From Meloidogyne chitwoodi (lineage: Eukaryota; Nematoda; Chromadorea; Rhabditida; Meloidogynidae), in contig JACZZP010000020.1 of NCBI GenBank assembly GCA_015183035.1, positions 310,001 to 374,000 of the forward strand: a stretch of 64,000 nucleotides of DNA, in the 5' to 3' direction. Position numbers and translations under genes: made by a program. Each line of letters starts with the position of its first letter. Position 1 is the stretch's first letter. Of the stretch, positions 1 to 11,138 are shown in pieces. The notes beneath the pieces are model-generated. The model was not told the origin of the DNA, searched no databases, and was given only the letters and a program-made list of their open reading frames with translations.

Positions 1-3000
1 GATTTATTAAAAAAATAAATTAAATTTTAAATTATTTTAAATTTTATTTTTATAAAAAATCGGATTTTGTGATTAGCGTTACACTATTTTCTGGTAAAAC
101 TACCATTTAAAGCGATTTAGTGCCGTTTCTGTATTATCGAATAAATGCATTTATTTTCATAAATTTTATTTTTTGTAATATTAATTTTTCGATAAATTAA
201 AAAAGTATTGATATAATTTAATTTAATTTTTATATTTTTATTTTTTAGGATCTTATTTTTTAAATTATTTAAAATTGATAAAATTAAATATAAACGACAT
301 AAAAATAATTTATTTTAAAATTTTGAAATCTTTTTTTTATTTTTTTTGAGTCAGAACATTTGATTAAATGATAAGCTTTGTTTCCCTAAATTTAATTTTC
401 TTAGAAATTTTATTAATTTATTTATTTGTAAATTTACTTTAATCTAATTTTAAATTTTCTAAAATAACTACTATTTTATTTTTAAAACTATTTATTGTAA
501 CCTTTTTTTCAGTAATAGCTGCTAAGAGGAGTTTTGAAAATTTAAATTTAAAATAATTTTATTATTATTTAAATGAATAATTTATTTATTTTTTTAATAA
601 ATATATTTGAAATTTATTATACATAAAATTAATTTCAATTTTTTAAATAAATATTTTTAACATAAATTAGTATAATTAATTTATTAAATTATTTGCATGC
701 ATTCCAATTTAATTTTAATTAAATAATTTATTTATTTAACTCTAATATCAATGCAATAATTTAATTTTTATTAAAAAAAAAATTATTTTTAATGAAATTT
801 TCACTTTTATTCTTACTTAAACAAAAGAAATGTTAATTAATAAATTTAGTTTTAATTAATTTAATATTTTTTTAAAGAAATTATTTTGAGTTTAACAAAA
901 ACAAACGGAACCTATTCATTGTTTAAGCGAATATTGTATTATCTATTTTATTTATTAATAAATTTATTTATTAATTAATTTATTTATTGTTTATATTTTA
1001 AATATATATTTACTTTTATCAAATTTAATTATTAATATATTCTCTACGTTGTTCATAACTTGATAAATTTTAAGTGAATAAGTCTAAATAAATTTTATAA
1101 AAAATATTATATTTTTAGAATATTATTTAATATTAATTAATCAAAAATATAATAAAAATTTTGTTTCTATTATAATTCTTTAATAAATTTATATTTAATT
1201 ACTGATCCATATGTTTGCTGCTTTCTTCAAAAATTAATTGTTCAGAATCTTACTAATTTTTTTTAAATTTTCTAATGAATTTATTCTCCATCAAAAAATA
1301 ATATTTTTAAATTTTAAATGTTTATGATAATTTTATCAGAAAATTCAAATTTCCAAGTAATATTATTTAAAATTTAATTTGTAATTTACTCCTTTTAGGA
1401 ATCATGAGATTAATTGTTTAAAACGGAATGTTCTTAAGGAAAGCGACATTTCCTATCTTATTAAATTTAAATTAGCTTTATTATATTAAATTATATACTT
1501 TTCAAATAATATTTTAATATTTATAATTTATTTAAATAATTATATATAATGATCTATGTATTTAGGAATCTTAACATTGAGTTGATTTATTTTAAATTAA
1601 TTATATAATTAATTTTAATAATAAATAATAATTTAATATTATATTTTTAGAAATTACTTTAATAATTTTAAATTTATTTTTAATAAATAAAAAAAATAAT
1701 GATATTATAAACATTGAATATTTAATTGAATAATAAAAATTTCATAAAATCTTTTAATAATAAATTAAAAATAAAATTAAAATATAATCTTATTTTATTA
1801 TTTAAATTTAATGTACCCATACGGCAATGTGTGTAGTGTTTCTGCATATTAAATTATTTTTTTTAATGAGAGGCAGCACACTTTTGTAAATAATAATAAA
1901 GCAAGCCATCGAAAATATGTATTTATTTATATTTTAATTTATTATTTATGATAAAAATTTAATTTTTAATAATATTATTTTTAATAAATTTATTGTTATC
2001 GAATAGATAAATAAATAAATACTAAGATATATTTTAAATAATCAAAACATTATATAAATATTTATTTAATAAAATAATTTTAAAAAATTAACAAGTTAAT
2101 TTATTTTTAAATTTTTTTTAAATTTTTTACAAATATATTTTATTATAAATAAGTAAATTGAGATATTATTTATAATTATAAAAATGATTTAAAAAATTTC
2201 ATGCTAACAATTAGAATTTATTTAAATGGAATTTATTATTTTTATATAAAAAATAAATTTAAAATAATTTTTTTCTAATTTTCCCTTTTCCTACTTTTTT
2301 GTCAGCATTTGGGAACTCAGGCTCTCCTCAGCTATATTAGTTTAATTATTTTTTATTAATTATTTATTTTAATTTAAATATCAATTATAAATAATTTTAA
2401 TTTTAATAAATTTATATAAAATAGGTAGATATAAATTTAAAAATTAATTTATTAATATATAATAAATATTATTAAAAATTTTATTAATTATTTTCCTCAG
2501 AATAAAGATTATTATTTTATTCTTTTTTAATTTTAAATTAAAATAAAATTGTTGACTTTTTATTTATTTTAATTAATAATTAGTATTAATTAATAATAAT
2601 AAATAAAAATTTAAAAATTTATTTAATTTGTTTTTAAATGTTTAGTATCCTCATTAGTAATAAGCTCTAGTTGTCCCTTAATTTCGAAATTAAAAAATAA
2701 TTAGAGTATAAATTAAATAATTTTATTTGTTAATATTTAATAAGCTTAAAAGAATTTTATTTATTAAAATTTTTATCTGATTAATTTCTTTCTCGTTTTT
2801 TATTCATTTTTAAATTATATTCTCGATTAAATATTTTTTTTTAAATTTTTATTATTTTAAAAAATAGGATAGAAATAAATAAAATTATATTTAATTATAA
2901 TTATATTAAGTTCTTTCCTTTATAATTTTATCAAAAAATTTTCACTAAAGTCTCGTTTATAAATTTTATTTTTTTACTAAAGTGTAAAGAATGCAAATCA

Positions 3001-4352
3001 TCAGCCCTAAATAATTTTGAAAATTATAAAATATTTTCTAAATTATTAATTATAATTTATATTTTCTTTTTTAACTATAATTCATGTTATATATTATTTT
3101 TAAATTTTTTCCTTTCTCTGTGAAGGACAAAAATAAGTAAGTTGTTTAAATTATAAAATTCTCATTTTTAATTATAAAATATTTTGTAAAATTTTTTTTT
3201 TTTGTTAAATCTTAATTGAATAAATTTGTTTTTATGCAACAACTATGAAGAATTTAACCTTCATTTCATATAATAATTAAATTTTAATAAATTATAAATA
3301 TAATTATTTCTTAGAAAATTATAACTAAATTTTTATTAATAAATTAAATAATATATTTTGTAGGAACATCCATGTTAACTGATAGTTTATTTTCAGAATT
3401 TAATTTTTTTAATTAATATTTTAATTACAAATTTTATTTTTGTTTAACTGTAAATTAGAAAAGTGTATTTCAATTGTTGGTCCCCTTTGTCAAACTTGTG
3501 TAGTTTGATTAAAAAATATTTATTTTCTTTTTCCTTTTTAAATTATCATTTAAATAATTATATTGAAGACAAAATATTTTTCAAATAAAATAATTATAAT
3601 CCAAATTATTTATAATAATTGTAATAATTTTTGATATAATTATTTAAGCAATATAAACAAAGTTTAAACTCATTTCGTCATTTTCTTAGTTCAATCGAAT
3701 ATTATACTAATTTATTAACAAAATATGACGTTGATACTTGGATATTTTCCTTTCATATTCATCATAAATTTACATAGAATTTTATTTAAATTTAATTTAT
3801 TAAATTAATAATGAGATAATATTTTTATATTTATTTTAATTTAATTTATATATTAATAAAAATGTATTTATCGGAGCTGAAGTTCTCTATATCTTTCATC
3901 ATTTCATCTTACGATAATTAGAAAAATTATAATTTAACATTCTTCTTTATTTTTTTTAATCAATACTATGTATGTATATATGAAAAATATTTTTTTTATT
4001 TTTAAAATTAAATTTTTATATTGATTAGTTATACATAATAAATATGTTAAAATTAAATTAAAAATAAATTGTTATTAAAAATTAATTTACTATTTTTAGA
4101 AGAATAATTTAAATATTAATTTATAATTTTATTTTATACAAAAAATAAAAATTTTATTTTGGTCGTAGGAATTGTTGTGTCGTCTAATACAAATTTTAAG
4201 GCAATTGATTACTTTAATTATTATATTCCACTACTGACTTTAATAAAATAAATTATAATAATAAAGAGTGAAGCCCACAACAGAAAAAAATGATAAGAAA
4301 GCCAATATTTATATTGAAAGTTATTTTAAAAATATAACTTAGGAAAAGGCCG

Positions 4353-4382
4353 AAATTACATTTGGTCAAATTACATTTGGTC
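4353..4382. repeat. Exact 15-bp tandem duplication
   Basis: The 15-mer AAATTACATTTGGTC occurs twice head to tail with no mismatch. It is a small recent slippage product and no function is visible. Confidence 0.85.
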
Positions 4383-5149
4383 CTATTTAAAAAGGTCAAA
4401 GACTTAAAAGGGTTTTTAATCAATTTTTTATTTATAATACAATAATGTCACATAATAAATCTTTAATTTGTCGTCTCAAATAATTCAACTAAATTTTTTT
4501 ATTTTTTTAAACTTTTTATTAATTTTAATAAAAAAAAATTATTTTTAGATAAATTAATTTATTACGCTGTTTAGCTCATTTTGATTTGATAATATTTATG
4601 GAGTACATTTTTTAAGATTATATTTATAATATTTTTTATTAATAATTTTAGATTTTTTTTGTTAATTTAGGAAAAAATGGCAATTTATTTAAAAAATTTT
4701 ATAATTATTTAATTAATCAAATACTAGATTTTAATGAAAATAATTAAATTATTGGTAATATATTTAGATATAAAATTAAAATATTTATATAAATTATTAA
4801 TTTTTATTTTTTTTTGAAAGCATAAAATTTTTTCAAGTCGATAAAGCAAGTTAGGGACACCTCAGAGGAAGTTCAATTACATATTTTGCCAAATACTTTG
4901 TTACAAATAAATATTCATGTTTAGGAGGCACGTGATTATTCACAATATTTAATTATTAAAATAATTTTCTAAAATTAATAAAAATTAATTTAATAAATAT
5001 GTATTTGCTAAAAGAATTATTTTTTATTATCAATACAATTAAATCAGTACTTTTATAATTATTTTAAATTAATTTATTTTAAAAAATGTTTTAAAAAGAA
5101 ATTTGGTAATATCTTGATTGAATAAAAATTATATTCAATTTTAAAATAT

Positions 5150-5615
5150 TGTTTTAATTTATTACATTAAATTTAAATTTTATACAATAATTTTTTATAA
5201 AAATTATTTTTAGGAATTAACTACCGTATATTCGCTGAATGTTCTTAGATAGCCTTATTTTTTATTTATAAAATATTTTTTATATTATAATATTTAAAAT
5301 GTAATAATTTCTAAATGAATTGTAGTAATAGTAATATTTTATGTTCAGATATAAAGAGAAAACATTCTGAAATCATATATGGATAATAAAAATTAGATAA
5401 ATTATATACCTATTATTTTACTTATTTAAAATTAAATTTATACAATAATTAAAATTATAAAAATTATTATAAATTAATTAAACTGCATATGTAGGTATTC
5501 ACTAAACTTGCTTAAATAACCTTATTTTTACTTTAAAAAATATTATTTTATATTAATATTTAAAATAAGATAATTAATAAATTATAATTGTAATATGTAT
5601 TTTATATTTAATTAA
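5150..5615. repeat. Diverged tandem duplication, about 270-bp step
   Basis: The stretch around 5150-5345 recurs, diverged but collinear, at about 5420-5615. Shared landmarks are TATACAATAATT, a GTATATTC / GTATTCACT patch, TAGCCTTATTTTT / TAACCTTATTTTT and a long AAATATTTTTTATATTA tract. It is non-coding. Confidence 0.55.
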
Positions 5616-8129
5616 TATACAATTTTTTAATAAGAGTTGTTCAAGTGATTTTTAAAATTTTCGATTTCAATAAATTTTGACTATTTATAAATTAATAAAT
5701 TTAAAAATATAAATTTAAAATATTAATTAAATAAAATGATTTATATTTTCGACAGGTGTATCTTCTTTTAATAAAGAAAATATGCTTTAATTTGTTACAT
5801 AAAACTTGAAGTTTAGATTTAAAATTAAATATGTATTCCTATAAATTTAAATAAATTATTTTAAAGTTTTTTTAAATTTAAAAATAATTTTTTTGATAAA
5901 TTAAATTATTTATATTATTTTACTTGTTTTTAATTTAATTTTCAATTTTAAACAATAAATAATTAAAATAAATAAAAATTATTTTATTTAAATTAAAAAA
6001 TACAGTTGTGACCATTGTTTAGTATTAATAAATTGATCATATAAATAAAATATAATTTAAAAATAAAATTTGTCCTCATACTTCTTATCTGATTTTTTTG
6101 TTCCAAAAAGATCATATTTTAAATTTTTAATTTAATTAATTATTAGATTTATATAAAATTTGTTTTTTAACTCAGCTCGTAAAACTTCTTGTTTCGTTTT
6201 TATATAAATTAAAATTTATCTCCTTAATATCCTTTTATTCATAAATTAAATTTCAAAAATCAAATTATTTATTTTAAATAAAATAAAATTAAAAAAGAAT
6301 TAAAATAATTTTAAAATGTATATTTATCCTTTCTATTTTATGAAAAAGGGTATTGAAAATTTAGATAAATAAAAATAATAACTTAAAATATTTTTATTAA
6401 ATATTAGCTTTTAATTTTTTTTAATTTTTATATTAATTGAAGTTTTCAGATTGCTCAATTAGAAAATTATACAATTAATTTAGAGAAAGAGCATATAACT
6501 CCGGATAAAAGCATAAGACATTAATCTAGATAAGTTTAAAAATTAATAAAATTTAATCTAATATTTATATTGTATAATTTATTTTAAATTAAAAAAATAA
6601 GCTAATGCGTACTGATTTTACCTACACTTTCATGCGAAATTTAAAAATATTTTTGCTTATTAATTATTTTTAATTTTGTTTTTCTATCTATTTTGGTGAA
6701 TGTAGAGCTTAGGACTTATTTAGTTAAGTCCTCACTTGATCAGTTAACTTCTCAATTTTTTCTTTTAATATTTAAAATATTTAAATATTATATTTAAATT
6801 ATTTTATTAAATAAAAATAAAATTTTAATATTTAAATTAGTGAATAGTTGTATTCTGAATTCGAATTATTGGTTTCATAAAATTTAATATTTATATTTTA
6901 ATAATATATAAAATCAAATAATAATACATTAAATATAAAATTTATGAAATTTTATAAAATTCTAATTTTTTAATTAAAAAAATTAAAAATTTTATTATGA
7001 AGTAGTAAAGTATCTCTGCGCTTCTGAAAACAGATTTAATTTCTAATTTAAATTAATATTTTTCTTGATATATTTTATAAAAATTAATTTAATAAAAAAA
7101 ATTTATATAATTAATAAAAAAATAATTTTTAAATTAAAATTTATTATTCTTCTGTAGTAGAAATTTTTTTATATATTAGTTATCCTAGAATCATATTTTA
7201 TGGAGTTTCTTGCTTCTAAACTTTTTTATAAATTATTACTTATATTTTTTTATTTATTTGAATTTTATAAAAATTAAGTTTAATTATTTTTGTGTAATGG
7301 AAATGTATTTATTTGATTAGAAATTACTTCAAACTGTACATCTTGATGAGCACTAAATTAAAAAATTTCTTATCATTATATTTTTTTAAATAATTATTTA
7401 TTTGTTTTTTACTTGAGTTGTTTTTTGGTTTTAAGTATATTATTTTATTTTAATAAGTCGACAATTGTTGCCAAGGTATCTAAACACACACCTTGTTGTT
7501 GAAATTTCAAATAAAAATTTGTTTATGGCAGGTTTTGATTTTAATGAATTACGTATAAATATTTAAAATAAATGAAAAATTATTTTTAAATAATTTTAAA
7601 ATTAACAAAAAAATTTTTAATTTATAATTTTTAATATTTAAATACATTTTTTCAATTTCTAATCTTCACACAATTTTTTCCAAAAGATATTTTTAATTTT
7701 ATTTTAATTTTTTAATAATTTAGAGATTATTTCTAAATGTGGAAATGATAATATTCCCATTGAATTCAATAAATTGGTTTTTATAATTTTTTTATTAATA
7801 AATATTAGATTGGAATTAAATTAGTAGATTTTATTAATTTAATTATTTTAATTATTTTTTATTAATAAAATGCTAGATAAATTAATAATATTTTTTTTCT
7901 TAATTTTTATAAAACACAATTTTTTTACTTTATGTATTAAATAAATATTAAATATAAATTTTAAAAAATAAAAAGTTAAAATTTGCACTAGATTGTAATT
8001 TTCGTAAATATATTTGAGCATTAATTAAGGTTAATAAGTTCATTTACTATTAATTCTTCAACATAAAAATTTTAAATATTTAATTAATTATGTGTAATAA
8101 TTATATTAAAAAATATGGAATTTAATTTA

Positions 8130-9639
8130 TATTTTTTTATATTCACTTTAATTTGTAAAATTTATTTAAATATATTTTTTTTAATTTTTTATATGATCGC
8201 AACACCCAATTGCGCATAAGTCAAATAATTAAAATATTATTTTATAGTGATAATAAGTTTATTAATTAAAGCCAATAAACTCCAGAGTCAATTAAGTTCA
8301 ATAAACTCAATTAAGCATAAAGTCCAATCAATTAAACTTGTTTACCAAAAATAATAAAATAGAGAATATTTTTATTTTCGTTTTTTTAAAAATTATTACT
8401 ACTTATATGATTCATATATCATTCGAAAAAGCATTGAATTCTGATTATAATGATATTTGAATGGAACAAAATTAATTATCTTTCTTTTTAATTTACTTTT
8501 AGTAGTACACATTGACTTCTCTGATAAATGTTAGTCAAAAATAAATTCTCTTTTAAATAATAATAATTTTTTAAATTATAAAAATAATAATTTTTGTATT
8601 TAATTAATATAATAAAATTATTATTTATTTTTTTCTTTTGATAAAAAAATCATTTATTAGTTGTCATTTTGTTCAACTGATTATTGAGTTCACCCATATT
8701 TTGATTATTTCCTTGCTTAATTTATTAAAAAGAATAAAGTTTTATTTATTTTATTTATATTTAAATAATTTTAAATATAAATACGATTTTTTCTTTTTAT
8801 TATATTTTAAATTTATTTAATTTTTAATTACTTAATTTTATATAATATTACATTGAAGCCCATCTTGCTTCTCACTTTGTTAGCAGGTCGTCCTTAAAAT
8901 ATTTCATTTATGAAGCTTCAATTTAATAATATTTTAAAAACATTTTATAAATTTTTTTAAGTCTCAATTAATTTTAGACGTTAAATTTTTAAATGTTTTT
9001 ATTCAAAATAATTTTTTATTGAATCTTCAATTATTGGCAATAAAAATTAAAAACTTAAACAATTTATATAAAATTTAAAATATTTTTAAAATTAATTCAA
9101 AATTTTTTTAAGCATATCTCACAATTTATTTCTTCTTTTGGATAGCACATCTCTACAATTTCTGTAAAAATCTTTTGTTCACAAGATTTATCCGCAGCTA
9201 CAATTTTTAGGTTGAATAGGTAGCAGAATTTGTTGGATAATTTAAATTTTAAAATTAATAAATAAATTTTATATATTTTTTATTTTTTTAACGTAATCCA
9301 TTTTATTTATGAAGTTAATTTATTTTTCATATTTAATTAAATAATTTTTATATTATTTTTATTTTTTAATTTTTTAAAAATATTTATAAAAAATTTTAAA
9401 TTTCTAATATTTCATAGCTGATAACTACATAAACTTCACTTTTTTTTTAAATTTATTTAAATATATTTTTTAATTTTTAATTTTTTTAATTTTTTATATG
9501 ATCGCAACACCCAATCACGCATAAACTTCTCTTATTAAAATATTAGTAAAAATTATTTTTCTCTTTTAAAATAATAATAATTTTTTTTAATAAAAAAATA
9601 ATAATTTTTTATAATTTAATATTATAAAATTATTATTTA
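8130..9639. repeat. Local repeat pair around an ATATGATCGCAACACCCAAT box
   Basis: The sequence at about 8130-8215 plus 8515-8660 recurs at about 9430-9639 and continues after the Helitron at 11235. Landmarks are the ATATGATCGCAACACCCAAT box and a run of AATAATAATTTTTT blocks ending in ATAAAATTATTATTTA. A third copy lies at 49680-49910. The first copy is interrupted by about 290 bp containing repeated CAATTAA motifs. Confidence 0.6.
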
Positions 9640-9680
9640 CTAGCGGAGATGGACGCCCTTCGGGCGTCCTTCTCCGCTAG
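9640..9680 (-). other. Helitron 3'-terminal hairpin
   Basis: This 41-nt palindrome has 19-bp arms with a single T-T mismatch and a 3-nt TTC loop (GAA on the minus strand). It is strongly GC-rich in an AT-only setting. Its outer bases are CTAG on both sides. As the last feature before the host junction it fits the hairpin that marks Helitron 3' ends. It resembles a bacterial terminator in shape only. Confidence 0.8.
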
Positions 9681-9769
9681 CAAAAAGCAATAAACTTAAA
9701 ATATTCTGACAATAAAAACTTTACACTTACAAACTTTTTAAAAGAACAAAACACAAAATACTGAGACTC

Positions 9770-9952
9770 AAATGTTTCTGACTCATGAGTCTCTTACACA
9801 AACTCAATCGTTCCTTACTCAAGTGTCTCTAACTCAGAATCAAATGTCTTTCACTCAGAATCAACTGTCTCTTACTCAAACTCAAGTGTCTCTTACTCAA
9901 GTTTCTCAGTCATAAGTGTCTTCGACTCAGCTTCAAGTGCTCATACGCAGAA
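9770..9952 (-). repeat. Degenerate 15/21-bp repeats beside the perfect array
   Basis: These are diverged relatives of the adjacent 15-bp unit in steps of 15 or 21 bp, for example GTGTCTCTTACTCAA with or without an extra ACTCAA. On the minus strand they read as a loose Ser-x-Arg-His-Leu pattern interrupted by two stops. They look like the older, unhomogenised edge of the array. Confidence 0.75.
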
Positions 9953-10934
9953 TCTTGTGTCTCTGACTCTTGTGTCTCTGACTCTTGTGTCTCTGACTCT
10001 TGTGTCTCTGACTCTTGTGTCTCTGACTCTTGTGTCTCTGACTCTTGTGTCTCTGACTCTTGTGTCTCTGACTCTTGTGTCTCTGACTCTTGTGTCTCTG
10101 ACTCTTGTGTCTCTGACTCTTGTGTCTCTGACTCTTGTGTCTCTGACTCTTGTGTCTCTGACTCTTGTGTCTCTGACTCTTGTGTCTCTGACTCTTGTGT
10201 CTCTGACTCTTGTGTCTCTGACTCTTGTGTCTCTGACTCTTGTGTCTCTGACTCTTGTGTCTCTGACTCTTGTGTCTCTGACTCTTGTGTCTCTGACTCT
10301 TGTGTCTCTGACTCTTGTGTCTCTGACTCTTGTGTCTCTGACTCTTGTGTCTCTGACTCTTGTGTCTCTGACTCTTGTGTCTCTGACTCTTGTGTCTCTG
10401 ACTCTTGTGTCTCTGACTCTTGTGTCTCTGACTCTTGTGTCTCTGACTCTTGTGTCTCTGACTCTTGTGTCTCTGACTCTTGTGTCTCTGACTCTTGTGT
10501 CTCTGACTCTTGTGTCTCTGACTCTTGTGTCTCTGACTCTTGTGTCTCTGACTCTTGTGTCTCTGACTCTTGTGTCTCTGACTCTTGTGTCTCTGACTCT
10601 TGTGTCTCTGACTCTTGTGTCTCTGACTCTTGTGTCTCTGACTCTTGTGTCTCTGACTCTTGTGTCTCTGACTCTTGTGTCTCTGACTCTTGTGTCTCTG
10701 ACTCTTGTGTCTCTGACTCTTGTGTCTCTGACTCTTGTGTCTCTGACTCTTGTGTCTCTGACTCTTGTGTCTCTGACTCTTGTGTCTCTGACTCTTGTGT
10801 CTCTGACTCTTGTGTCTCTGACTCTTGTGTCTCTGACTCTTGTGTCTCTGACTCTTGTGTCTCTGACTCATATCCTCAGCACGGCTTTCTTTTCTTATGG
10901 CTTCACTGGAGCAGCAAGGTTCGTCGACGTCCAT
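9933..10934 (-). CDS. Predicted Helitron-borne SQRHK-repeat protein
   Basis: This is a 333-codon frame inside the Helitron and on its strand. About 22 unique residues (beginning MDVDEPCCSSEAIRKE) are followed by some 60 copies of the basic pentapeptide SQRHK and a short tail ILRMST. There is no signal peptide, membrane segment or recognised domain. The repeat would be extremely basic and hydrophilic. A TATA box lies 85 bp upstream of the ATG. The degenerate repeats beyond the stop keep the same codon phase (Ser-x-Arg-His-Leu), which suggests the array grew inside an older coding repeat. I do not recognise a function. It may be non-coding, because a 15-bp perfect repeat stays open by construction. 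Confidence 0.35.
   Translation of the reverse strand: MDVDEPCCSSEAIRKESRAEDMSQRHKSQRHKSQRHKSQRHKSQRHKSQRHKSQRHKSQRHKSQRHKSQRHKSQRHKSQRHKSQRHKSQRHKSQRHKSQRHKSQRHKSQRHKSQRHKSQRHKSQRHKSQRHKSQRHKSQRHKSQRHKSQRHKSQRHKSQRHKSQRHKSQRHKSQRHKSQRHKSQRHKSQRHKSQRHKSQRHKSQRHKSQRHKSQRHKSQRHKSQRHKSQRHKSQRHKSQRHKSQRHKSQRHKSQRHKSQRHKSQRHKSQRHKSQRHKSQRHKSQRHKSQRHKSQRHKSQRHKSQRHKSQRHKSQRHKSQRHKSQRHKILRMST
9953..10868 (-). repeat. Perfect 15-bp minisatellite, about 61 copies
   Basis: The unit CTCTGACTCTTGTGT repeats without a single difference from 9961 to 10860 (60 copies) with partial units at both ends. The period is a multiple of three, so several frames stay open across the whole array: Ser-Gln-Arg-His-Lys on the minus strand and Ser-Leu-Thr-Leu-Val on the plus strand. 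Total uniformity points to very recent amplification or gene conversion, and copy number in the assembly may be unreliable. Confidence 0.95.
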
Positions 10935-11015
10935 ATTTGAAGCAAAAATGCAGCAAGCAGTGTTGTTTTTGTTGTTGTGTTGAATGAAGTAGCATTAAAG
11001 ACTGATCAAAATACA

Positions 11016-11026
11016 GGGTTTTTATA
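11016..11026 (-). promoter_or_regulatory. TATA box of the Helitron-internal unit
   Basis: On the minus strand this reads TATAAAAACCC, 85 bp before the ATG at 10934. The intervening leader is C/A-rich and less AT-biased than the flanks. Two further TATAAAAA motifs, on the plus strand at about 11148 and 11188, point the other way. Confidence 0.45.
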
Positions 11027-11044
11027 GTATCCAAATTCTAGGTT

Positions 11045-11138
11045 CAAGTTTATTTTCAAGTTTTAATTTCAAGTTTATTTTCAAGTTTTAATTTCAAGTT
11101 TATTTTCAAGTTTCAAATCCAAGTTTATTTTCAAGTTG
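11045..11138. repeat. 25-bp tandem repeat, about four copies
   Basis: The unit is roughly CAAGTTTATTTTCAAGTTTTAATTT. The first two copies are nearly identical and the last two diverge. It lies between the divergent TATA-like motifs inside the Helitron. Confidence 0.8.

Larger units (their letters stand above)
1..7040. other. Gene-free AT desert
   Basis: The stretch is almost entirely A/T with stop codons dense in all frames. I see no reading frame with a signal peptide, splice framework or protein-family motif, and no tRNA-like T-arm. Two small local duplications are listed separately. Confidence 0.7.

Noticed and set aside
8638..8820. 60-codon plus-strand hydrophobic frame in duplication copy 1
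   Set aside because: The duplicated counterpart near 49888 has indels that break the frame, so there is no sign of coding constraint.
9640..9680. Bacterial rho-independent terminator
   Set aside because: The hairpin shape fits, but there is no T-run role, no bacterial gene nearby, and it forms the exact end of a Helitron.
9953..10868. CRISPR-like array
   Set aside because: Units abut with no unique spacers and the setting is eukaryotic. This is a minisatellite.
9957..10940. Long plus-strand frame of Ser-Leu-Thr-Leu-Val repeats
   Set aside because: It is the opposite strand of the same perfect 15-bp array, open only because the unit is a multiple of three. TATA box, ATG context, Helitron orientation and the degenerate Ser-x-Arg-His-Leu phase favour the minus strand.
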